From NCBI RefSeq assembly GCF_026151205.1, contig NC_087072.1:3305375-3369374 (forward strand): 64,000 nucleotides of DNA, in the 5' to 3' direction. The notes under the pieces were generated by a model. It saw only the letters and a program-made list of their open reading frames with translations. It did not search any database and was not told the origin of the DNA. Both the position numbers and the translations under genes were made by a program. The DNA is from Bolinopsis microptera. Taxonomy: Eukaryota; Ctenophora; Tentaculata; Lobata; Bolinopsidae. Of this stretch, positions 50,601-62,600 are shown in pieces; positions within the stretch are counted from its first letter, which is position 1; each line of letters opens with the position of its first letter.

Positions 50601-53600
50601 TTAGGGGCTGGGTCTGTGAAGGAGATGGAAGGTTAGGGGCTGGGTCTGTGAAGGAGATGGAAGGTTAGGGGCTGGGTCTGTGAAGGGGTGGAAGGTTAGG
50701 GGCTGGGTCTGTGAAGGGGTGAAAGGTTAGGGGCTGGGTCTGTGAAGGGGTGGAAGGTTAGGGGCTGGGTCTGTGAAGGGGTGGAAGGTTAGGGGCTGGG
50801 TCTGTGAACGGGTGGAAGGTTAGGGGCTGGGTCTGTGAAGGGGTGAAAGGTTAGGGGCTGGGTCTGTGAAGGAGTGGAAGGTTAGGGGCTGGGTCTGTGA
50901 AGGGGTGGAAGGTTAGGGGCTGGGTCTGTGAAGGGGTGGAAGGTTAGGGGCTGGGTCTGTGAAGGGGTGGAAGGTTAGGGGCTGGGTCTGTAAAGGGGTG
51001 GAAGGTTAGGGGCTGGGTCTGTGAACGGGTGGAAAGTTAGGGGCTGGGTCTGTGAAGGGGTGAAAGGTTAGGGGCTGGGTCTGTGAAGGGGTGGAAGGTT
51101 AGGGGCTGGGTCTGTGAAGGGGTGGAAGGTTAGGGGCTGGGTCTGTGAAGGGGTGGAAGGTTAGGGGCTGGGTCTGTGAAGGGGTGGAAGGTTAGGGGCT
51201 GGGTCTGTGAAGGGGTGGAAGGTTAGGGGCATGGTCTGTGAAGGGGTGAAAGGTTAGGGGCTGGGTCTGTAAAGGGGTGGAAGGTTAGGGGCTGGGTCTG
51301 TGTATGGGTGGAAGGTTAGGGGCTGGGTCTGTGAAGGGGTGGAAGGTTAGGGGCTGGGTCTGTGAAGGGATGAAAGGTTAGGGGCTGGGTCTGTAAAGGG
51401 GTGGAAGGTTAGGGGCTGGGTCTGTGTATGGGTGGAAGGTTAGGGGCTGGGACTGTGAAGGGTTGGAAGGTTAGGGGCTGGGTCTGTGAAGGGGTGGAAG
51501 GTTAGGGGCTGGGGCTGTGAAGGAGTGGAAGGTTAGGGACTGGGTCTGTAAAGGGGTGGAAGGTTAGGGGCTGGGTCTGTGAAGGGGTGGAAGGTTAGGG
51601 TCTGTGAAGGGGTGGAAGGTTAGGGGCTGAGTCTGTGAAGGAGTGGAAGGTTAGGGGCTGGGTCTGTGAAGGGCGAAAGGTTAGGGGCTGGGTCTGTGAA
51701 GGGGTGGAAGGCTAGGGGCTGGGTCTGTGAAGGGGTGGAAGGTTAGGGGCTGGGTCTGTGAAGGGGTGGAAGGTTAGGGGCTGGGTCTGTGAAGGGGTGA
51801 AAGGTTAGGGGCTGGGTCTGTGAAGGGGTGGAAGGTTAGGGGCTGGGTCTGTGAAGGGGTGGAAGGTTAGGGGCTGGGTCTGTGAAGGGGTGGAAGGTTA
51901 GGGGCTGAGTCTGTGAAGGGGTGGAAGGTTAGGGGCTGGGTCTGTGAAGGGCGAAAGGTTAGGGGCTGTGAAGGGGTGGAAGGTTAGGGGCTGGGTCTGT
52001 GAAGGGGTGGAAGGTTAGGGGCTGGGTCTGTGAAGGGGTGGAAGGTTAGGGGCTGGGTCTGTGAAGGGGTGGAAGGTTAGGGCTGGGTCTGTGAAGGGGT
52101 AAACAGCGACGCAGCTGAGAGGCTAATTCCCCTGATAAATTATCGTAATTAACTCAAACTGCGTACCACACAGGGCTTGGAGTACTGGAAAAGATTACAA
52201 ATTTCCTGAAATCAAATTTAAAGTATTTAACTTTAAGTTCAATGTTTAAAAAAACTGGTCTGGATTATGTAGAACTGATTAACATTAATATAAACCCACT
52301 TTGCTGTAATAAAAGTTTATTAATTTCAATAATCGCTCCCTTTTCTCCAATAAAAGTTTTAAAACTCTCCATCATTAAATGAGTCCCGTCTAGCGAATTG
52401 TTACAATGTATGAGTCATACCTCTTATAATTATTATCTTAAGAAGGTCCTGTTCGATGTCTTTATCTTTGAGTCATATTATAGTGGTTCACGTCTTGTCT
52501 TGATATTGTTGTTAGTTACAACTCTGTTTTAAAACTGCCTTTAAAAATTAATTCACGACTTTTTTACCCGACAAATGGTTTGTTAAAACCTGAAGCTACT
52601 CGTGTAAAAATGAAATGGTATTAAGAGGCTATAATTTCCATCATTGCCTAGTTGTAAGTAATTTATCTTATTTGAGCATGCTTACGGTCAACAGATCCAC
52701 AAACTTGCTTAAAACGTGAGTTTATAATCCTATTACTTATCACTTAACTTTACCTTATATGTTTATCATTTTCTTCCCAAGCACCACCCAAAATACCGAC
52801 AGTTATCGATGAATTTAAATCAAATAAAGTGGCCATTGGCCAATCCATCCCGACGATTTCCCAATAAACTGATAGCCGCTTATAGGAACGTATATCATAC
52901 GTCTCATTGTAATATTCACACGGTATATTTGTCCTGGGTGCATGACAAAGTACGTAAGTTTTATGATAAAAATGGTGTTAATTCTTGCAGAAGTTTCCGT
53001 GCAGTAGTAATTTACCTAACAATAGGCCAATCGATAAGACTGATAATTCGATTATCAATTATCAGTAAATTTATCTTTCGAAAATGCAAGGCTTGGCTGT
53101 TATAACGTTCATGATTGGCCATAATATGACCTGCAGAATTAGGAACGTTCTAATAATGGGTTCATTGTAAGCGTCGGAGCATTCCGAGTATTATGCCCCA
53201 TCTAAATTCTCGATCGCGTGGTTTCTCTAGAAAACTAATCTTCAGCCCTGGGTGGTCTTCACATGTCACGTGAGATGTCGTAAAAACGTGAAAACCTAAA
53301 TTATTGAATTTTTTGATAATTAAGTAAAGGAGCCGATTGCCTAATTGCAGGCGACTACAGTCTTTTCCTTCTAGCTTTTTACGCTCCAGCGTTCACTTTT
53401 GTGAGCCTACATTATTTTCGAAGCTCTGATAAGAGCCTCTTTGAACTTGGGGACAATCACTTACATGCATTCAACCCCGTACGCTTAGGACATACCAACA
53501 GATCATAAAATCTGTACCGTACACAAAACTTAAACATAAACTACTGGTAGTGTGTCCTCAAAAAATCCCTAGATATACACCTGGCCTGGGTGAGACCTGC

Positions 53601-56600
53601 TTTGCAATTGCTAATAAGAAATTCAACGATTTGTGCTCCACAAGTCACCGCAGAGCCAAGGGATCTTCATTAATTGGAATGATTCAGTTCTGTAATACTT
53701 TGAGGTCTTTAGAATCTCATTCATCAATCATCACCAACTATAACTTCTTTTCAAGGCTGTTCAGATTTTTCACAGAAAAATCCATTGTACAAAAGGTAAG
53801 CTGTGTACTGCGTGCCGTTGTAAAAGCATTAATATTTTTAATAGTTTTAAAAACATGTTTTTCTGTAGAATTATACCTTATGGGGATATCAACCCGGGTT
53901 AAGATTAGTTTCTAAGATTAGTTTCTTCTACCCGGTTGCTGAATTAGGTAAAATATTGCGACAGTCGATACAGCAGCAAAGAAATATGAGTGACGAACGT
54001 ACACTGCATAAAACTAATAGCTCATTTCGTAATCTCGTGATTAAACAAATGCTGTAGACTGCCAGCGTCATGGCAATTAAATAATTTTGGATCAGAGTAA
54101 ACATAATTTTTAACTCTCCGCGAATTTCAAAATGTTGCTAAATTGTGGCTTTTGTACCTTAAGGTTCAGTTTTAAAGGTACGTACCGTACAGCAATTTTT
54201 AAAGGTACGTACTGTACGTACTTCTCTTCTTAGATTAGTTTGAAATGGTTGCCTTTGGCGCTTTTGATGGTCGTTTTGTATAATACACTCGGCTTCGCCA
54301 GCCTTCATATCATAATTGCTGCCTTTAAAAACTGGTATCTAACCTGCCATGATATGGTTCCTATCTCTCTTGACGCCCATTGCATGTTCCTCCGCCCTCC
54401 ACAGCTGGATCAGAAGGGACACTGCAGTTTTCTGGCCTGTTCCCCTCCACGTGACCACGTGCGGAAGTGCACGTGCATCTTCTGTGAGGTCAAGGAGCGC
54501 GCCCAGGACCAAGTTCTGCATACTTGGGGGACACTTCTCCAGCAGATCAAGAAGGATGGGGATACCTCCACGCTCTAGAAATAGGTCCTGGAAAACAGTT
54601 ATTGGAAGTAGGCGATTTTGTGTACAAATACTTAAATATGTAGTACTCAAAATTAATTGATGTTGTTTGGTACCTTAATACTGACTATAGGATCTGTTAC
54701 CCTTTATAAAATTAAAAAAGCTTTTCATTCTAACCTGGTTCATGAAGGAAACGCAGCACCAGATAGCATTGACAGAGCTGAGGAGCAGTTTGTGATACCC
54801 CAGCCCTGAGGAAAACTTCTCACTGTCGAGACTGAGAAAGTTGAGCAGGAGGTCGACCCCCTCGTCTCCAAACGTCGCCTGGTACACAAGATATGTTTTA
54901 ACTCTGGAGCACAGACACATGGCACTGCTAGGCTCAGTGCGTGGCACAGCCTGGCTCCCTGGCCAGGGATAGACTTATCCAGGGTACTACCGACTAGATG
55001 TACGAGGAAATGTTGGCCCGTGGGTCGTGGGATCAGAATATTTGTGAAGCGATATTGACCAATCACAAAGCAGTATTCATATCACGGTACCTGTTCTCAT
55101 CCAATCAAAAGGGGCTAGAGGGAAAGTTAAAATAGGAGCTATAACCTACCTTTCTGTGCGAGTCTGTCTCACAGACAACTGAGAGAATGAGCAGAGTGTT
55201 TGAGAGGATACTTAACTCTATCGGCACCTCAGTGTCTTTGTACATCTTCAATACCACTGGAAGATCAGGGGATTATTCAAGATCAAAGCCACAGTAAATC
55301 AGAGAAAACCTAGAACACAATAATTTCGTGATCCGACAGGCAGGTACTCCCGGGAATGCTCCAGAATGCTCCAAATCTGATGAATGGTCGCACAGTTAAC
55401 GCGTGTGGATGGAGCCTCACCTAGTAGCGACCCTATGAGTCCTTGATCGCACAGATCTTGTATGACGTTTTCGTTTCCCGTTCGCACCACCGCCAGAAGG
55501 ACTCTGATAGTGTATCGGAGCTGAGCTCGCCGGGTTTGGTAGCCCCCCTCTCCGAAGAAGCTGTTTCCGTGTCCTCCGTAATCACCTTCAGGGTAACAAA
55601 CTGGGGTGTGAGAATTAGAATCTGCAAATTAGGGTAATGTATGGGTAAAATCAAGTGGGGTGAGAGAATAAGGATGGTGTTTATAAAGGTACTATTTCTT
55701 GAGAAATGTAATGTTTGTGATCCACAAAAAGCGAAAACTGTGGAGATATATTATTCCTTTGGGGTTATAATTGCAAGAAACTGACCTTAAAAAGAGGGCG
55801 TTATTAGTTATTAATCAACTTATTGCCCTTATCATAACAATGAACATTGTATTATGTTATGTCATGTCTTATCGTACGTCGACTCTAGACGTTCTTCTGC
55901 CGCAGACCGTAAAAAACTTATCATATTTCATTCTTGGGAAATAATCCCGATACAAAAAAAAATGTCGCCCAGTTTGCTAATTTTAAAACTTTGGTGCCAG
56001 CCCTCAGTAACTGAACACAAATAATTACGATCGTTTTTAAAACTAATAGATGTAACAATTTCGGATATAGTTCACGGGGAATCATGGCCTGATATAGTGA
56101 TCGAGTGGCTTCAGGACTGACTACTAAAACCGATTAGGACCTCTCAAATTAACGGTACCCCATAGGTTATTTAATTACCAGAATTACCTGCTTGATATAT
56201 TTATTTCATAATTTAGTTAATTGTCTCGAATCGCTTTGCTTTTGATCCTGGAATTTACTGGTTCCCAGGATTTGGTGGTAGTTGAAATTTAAGCCACTAA
56301 ATTTTGGCGTTGTTTGGAATGTTTCCAGTTTGTTTGCTCTATATTCTAGAAGGTGTCTGAGAAGGGGACTTGGTGGCCAGAACTACCAGTGCCATTTTAC
56401 ACGTCAACCAAACGTTATTAAAATTCTGGTCTGGTTTGAGAGTAGCGTAGGTTAGTGGTTATTAATTTTCTTAAGATAAGGTATTAGGATAGGATCAGGT
56501 TAAATTTTCTTTAAACATTTTAAAGAAAATGTTAAATTTATGGCTGCATTTATGGGATGCACTATTTGTCCAACAAAATAAAAACCTTAGAAATTCACCT

Positions 56601-59600
56601 ATTAAACAATCAAACAAACTCTTATACTTCTATCCCCTCTTCAGTATTCCTTAGCCTTAATTCAACCACCAGTCTTAACTCTTAACTAAACTTAACCTCG
56701 CATACGCCCTAGATATATTACACAAAAGTCTTCGAATCTGGAATCAAATAATTAAATAATTAAATAATCGTTACAAAACCCTAACCACACCATCATATTT
56801 CACAACAAATAATTAAATATAGTTTTTGTAATTGTATATGCCCTAGTTACGCAGGCAAAACCCAAACGTGTCACCCTGTGTCAAAATTACCTGGTTGACG
56901 TTATATAATGCTAAAAACTTGAATAATCCTCCACTTTCCCATCCTCAATAATCTAACTATAATGACTATAATTAGACTGCGGACAAGTAATGTCAGCTCG
57001 ACAAAAATGCAGAAAAATGCACTGGTCAGAATGTCTCACTTCATCAGGTGTGACTCTGTTTAACCCGAGATATTCTCAACCTCCCTCTCATACTTGACTT
57101 CAAACTACTGCTAACTCAATTTCACTTAAAATTTCACTGCGCCTAACTCAATTTCACCTGAAATTTCACTTAATTTCATTTTTTATATCGACCACAGAGT
57201 TGGCCGGTCCATAAGTACATGACGATTTGTCACACACCTTACTGCTCTTTTTATGATTGCCTCGTGATTTTGATGTTGCTTTGTCACGCGGCCCGCACAC
57301 CGTGATATCAGTATTTTGGTCGAGGTTCGTTTAACGGTTGAATTATTAATTCAATGTCTCCTTCAACCTGATACCTGAGGAGAAGAGCTACGAGGGATAG
57401 ATAATATCTGTTGCTCAGGATTTACGATTGTGCTCTGCCAATTGCATCACTTGATTTAATTTATTGTATATAATAACATAAACCCGCCACGCAAAGGGTT
57501 TATATAACAGATCATCCCGCGCTAGCGGGATGATCTGATAAACACATACGAGTGCGCGCAGCGCACGAGTTTTGTGTTAATATGTAATCCCGAAGCGCCA
57601 GCTGAGGGATTACATTTATTTAGCCCTGAGCGTGAAGTGTTTATGGATTATAATTATCTCCGGCGATTTCGACAAGGGATTTATACTTTAGAACTGTACT
57701 GTCCGGAACACGATTGGAAAGCAGTTCATCAATCTGAATGTCAAACCGATCTGTCATAGTGGAGCAACAGCTTGAACGTTAGCAGGAACAAGAGCTGGAA
57801 GGAGAGCAAGCAAAACAATACTATTTTTAGGGCACGGACAAGGGTAGCTGGCTAGTCGCCAACTTCTCACGCCACGCGTTGGAGAAATTCCAAGAATTAG
57901 CTGCTTTGGCAACGTTCCCAGGAATTTGCGTGTAAAAGAAGTGGACGGTTACGATGTTTCATATCACGTGGTGCGCTTTCGTGTCACGTGGTATAGACTC
58001 GGCGTATGCTATTGGTGGCACGTGGTACGCACGTGACGCGCCCACGTGATCGCGCGTCTAACTGTTCTACTATTATCGAGTTCTAATCAGCAGTATCATT
58101 GATTATTGTAAGTCGGAGAATTGAATGATAAACATCAGTTACGACTAAAAAGCGGGCCGGGTTTATACAAATTTCCGGGGCGGGATGATGGTTAGAAACG
58201 ACATCTGGGTCCCTACCCTCGCACAAGATTATTCTCAATTTTCTTGTTGTGTCCACAACTATACCGTTGATCAGAGTCACATCTGATGACTTCAGTGAAA
58301 GGGCTGATGACTTCAGTGAAAGAGCTGGTGACCTAGTGAAAGTGCTGGTGACGATGAGAAAGACCATAAACCAGGGATTCCTTCGGGAGCATGTAAGATT
58401 ATATCCAAAGTTTGTTCGCCAATGGGGTGTGTCTGGGTGTCAAAGATCTTCAAGGTGGGTGCTACTTGTGATGAACTCTAGAAGGATGGGATGGTAATAC
58501 TCGGTCTGGCCGTCTGGAAGCCCATAGAATTCCAGTTCAGAAACCGAGTAAGGAGGTGCGGCTACTGATGAGAAGCCTCCTTAAAGTTTATTTGGGTTAG
58601 AAACGACATCTGGGTCCCTACCCTCGCACAAGATTATTCTCAATTTTCTTGTTGTGTCCACAACTAAAAGAAGTGGACGGTTACGATGTTTCATATCACG
58701 TGGTGCGCTTTCGTGTCACGTGGTATAGACTCGGCGTATGCTATTGGTGGCACGTGGTACGCACGTGACGCGCCCACGTGATCGCGCGTCTAACTGTTCT
58801 ACTATTATCGAGTTCTAATCAGCAGTATCATTGATTATTGTAAGTCGGAGAATTGAATGATAAACATCAGTTACGACTAAAAAGCGGGCCGGGTTTATAC
58901 AAATTTCCGGGGCGGGATGATATCACCTTGAGATGTTTATCTAACAGCGGGCCGGGCTGAGTGATAATATGATCCCGCGTCGAAATCCCGGAGATATTTA
59001 TATACTGTTTGACATTTTTACACAACACTTAACATTGCTGAAAAAAAAATTATTAATTCCAGTTTCCCTAATAATCACAACCAGTTGTAAATGTAAATGA
59101 TGAGTTTCTTATATTGAAGCCGTATTTGTAGCCGTGAAATGACTGTATGGTGACAGTACAATGGCCGCGTATTATAGTGGCCGTTAGGAGCAGAATAGTA
59201 ACTCCCAGTTAATCATATATTATGTAGTAACCTTACAGTTTCCCGTACGATTTCCCGTATTCAATGGTGACCCTCTAGTCACCGTATATTCATCGTATAG
59301 TAACCGTATAGTAACCGTATAGTAACCGTGTAAGTAACCGTATATTAACCATATATATATTATAGTAACCAATTGTGGGTGGTGTCGTCTGCTGACAGTG
59401 CTCATTCGGCAAGCCGAGAGCTAGATACAAATTGAAACGACTGGTTGAGTCAAACAATTGTTTCAATCATGAAAGCATGATATCATCAGTGACTTTCATG
59501 ATTGAAACAATTGTTTGACTCAACCAGTCGTTTCAATTTGTATTATAGTAACCATATAGTAACCGTATAGTAACCGTATAGTAACCGTATAGTAACCGTA

Positions 59601-62600
59601 TAGTAACCGTATAGTAACCGTATAGTAACATATAGTAACCATATAGTAACCGTATAGTAACCGTATAGTAACCGTATAGTAACTATATAGTAACCGTTTA
59701 GTGACCTGTGTCGGTGGGTGTGGTGAGTGAGTTGGTGATGTGGCGAGACTTACAGTCCAGACACGCCCACTCCAGTAACATTATAAGTCTTGTGTTGCCG
59801 TGTCCTCTCATGTATTCCTCCAGACACAGGGGCGACAGGGTTTCTAGACTCGACAGTGCCTGTAAATAGTAAGTTTTAGTTACTTCCATCGTACTGGAGT
59901 CAGTTTCACGCAGTGCACAATTTTCCGTTTTACGGTACATAATTTGTGGGTTTGAAGCTGGGTAATTCACACAACGTCCCCACCACACGATTGCCTTGGT
60001 ATTAGATCCTGTGATCTGGTGATGATTGTTTGACGCGGAGAGAGCCCCTGACAATAAACCATTATCTTACCACCGAACCCGGTGTCATGTCACCCCATCA
60101 ACACCTATCAAGGCTTCAGACGAATTACTGGTGTTTAAAATCTACCCTGTTGTTACCAAGCCAGGAATTCGTGACTCGTTGTCTCAGGTCTAAGCTGCGC
60201 TCTGTGTAGTCGGTGTGTTTGTCGGATATGTCGCTGTAGGGTGGGGAGGGAGAGAGCTTGCAGTGTAATTGTCGTGTAGATGTCGTCCTGTGTGACATGT
60301 CCTACGACACCTGCCCTCTCTCTCCCTCTCTCCGCAGCTGTGATCCATGACATTTACCATTGTTCCCTCTCACGCAGAAGGGGGTTTCTTACATTTATGC
60401 AAATAAAAACTGATGAATAAGACGCGTTACTGGGGTTTCCCTACTTAGTTTCCCGTAATGGTACGTTGTAAAGCTGTCTTCTTGACACAAACAGTTCTTT
60501 TTGCTTTGTAGTTTGTACTAATTAGGTGTCCTCTGCTACTGAAGTAGGTCGTACTGTAGTGCTAGCTCCCTACATCAGATCACTTAAACACTTCATTAAC
60601 TTCACCAGGCGTAACTTTGTAGTCGGTACTTCGAGTAATCGATCATTCAGTTGTTTGATCTTTCGATGAGTCGTTAAGTTTCTTTTATTTTATCCCTTGA
60701 TGGTCACACATACTCTACTTTTGTCCGATCTTTTGACAAGTCAGTCCTAAACGAGTCAACCTTTGACTTGTAGGCCGTTACATTAACCTATCAATTTCAG
60801 CTGTGTAATAAAGTTTGTAATCTGTCAAACTTTGACCTAGAATTCTTTTAATAATTATGTTACTTTTAACTTATTATCATTAATATTAACAATATTATTT
60901 TTCCCACCATTTTATCTCATTTCTATCAGTCTTCAGTTGTTGTGAGGATTTATCTTGATCGTAATCTAACAAATTTGCAAATAAGGCTTAATTTGGTGGA
61001 TTTCTCGGAAAAAGTAAGTTTCCTCAACTTCCTTGTCTTAAGATTATTTTTAAAAACCAGGAGTATGATTTTATTTTGTTTGATTAAATCTGATTTTCTG
61101 GCACACTAAAATTCTTCTTCAACATTCTATACCGATCTATTACCAGGAATTACATAACTGTATTTCTCATTAATATGTGTTTGTGGTGTATTTTAAAGTG
61201 TACTTTAAAGTGATTGTTGATCATGAGTATGTGGTCCTTCTCGTGGTTTTTACGAGCAACAAGTGTTGTGGTTTAAGAAGAACTCTAGTATTCTCTGAGT
61301 AAATATTCTCGTGTTGAGGTTACAGTGCATGGTGAGGACAGAAAGTTATCCAGCACTTGTCTACTGATCGAATGAATGGGAGCATTAACAACACAATATT
61401 TTTATTAGCAAGTATTAACTACAGAATACTTAGCGTATAGTGCAATTAAGGCCAGGGAGAGGGAGAGGGGGGGGGGGGGGGGACATACATTTTTCAGTTT
61501 TCACATAAGCTTCTGGAGACGAAGCTGCTTTTTTGAAATGGTTAACCTCATAATTCGTGAACCGAGTCGAATAAAAGAAGTCGCTATATCACTTTTCTAG
61601 ATACTATTCCAAAGAACCACTGTACCAAACTTCAAGATTAGGAAGTAGCTGGTTTTCTCAACTAAGAAACCGAAAGGTTATAAAAGTTATCTAGCTGTTT
61701 AAAGTCCCAGTTTTACTAGTAATTACATTTACAGGTAAACCCCAAACTTTGGCGCGCGAAATCTCAGGAACGTAAAGTCAGATTTCGATCCGGCTTTTTC
61801 TAATTTTTCGTCTCCAGCAGCTCTATCACAAATTATGTGAAAACTGAACAATTTATTTTTACCCCCACCCCCCCCATCTGGCCTTAACTAACACTAGATT
61901 TTATTAAGCATTTTACTAAGTACTATGAAGACTAGAGTACTGACTACAATTCCATTAACTATTGTCCTGTATTAGGGAGTATGACAGGTCACATAATTGG
62001 GGTTTACAACTTGACTAGGGTTCAATTGGACGGTAAAGAAAAAACGGAATTATTGCAACTAGACTCGGTTACACGTGCATCGTGCCCCATTTCAATCGCA
62101 TCTTCATTGGATCCTCTCATGATTACTGAGACTGAATCTCAGCTTCATAGTTTTCTTGGTGCATCCTTAAAATTACACATTCTTAGGGCATTCTAGTACA
62201 GAATAACGCCTTACCAAGAACGCCTTATTACGAAGTCTATAGTACTGCAAGTATAACACGTATCCCTAACACAACTTGACATCACATATCAGATTACTAA
62301 ATTCTATGGTGACAACCATGGAGCTACCAGTTTTGAAGTTGTAGCAAAACATTTGAAGTTGTAGCAATGTTTGAAGAGTAAACTGTATTTCGGCAGATCT
62401 GACCTGAAGTTGAAGTTCTTCATACTGAGCACTCGTCCATTCCACACTGCACACACTGTCGTTTGGCTTTACGTAATCGAACAGCGCCGTCAGCAGTCCC
62501 ACGTCAATCATCACCTGACAGCGGGGACAGCGTTAACATATTTGGGCATTACCATATTTGGGCATTACCATATTTAGGTATTTCCATATTTTTTTAACAG

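Noticed and set aside
52809-53915. Two plus-strand frames of 98 and 121 codons in a CFAP69 intron
   Set aside because: No recognisable motif, no ATG context or splice support, AT-rich composition.
57574-57759. 62-codon frame after the hairpin cluster
   Set aside because: Short, unrecognised, starts inside a hairpin-rich repeat; no support beyond being open.
60146-60233. Candidate CFAP69 exon (minus strand) with acceptor CCCTACAG and donor AGG|GTAGAT
   Set aside because: Exons 62404-62514 (ending YEELQLQ) and 59754-59859 (starting ALSSLET) join directly in phase and match the continuous vertebrate stretch, so no exon is needed between them.
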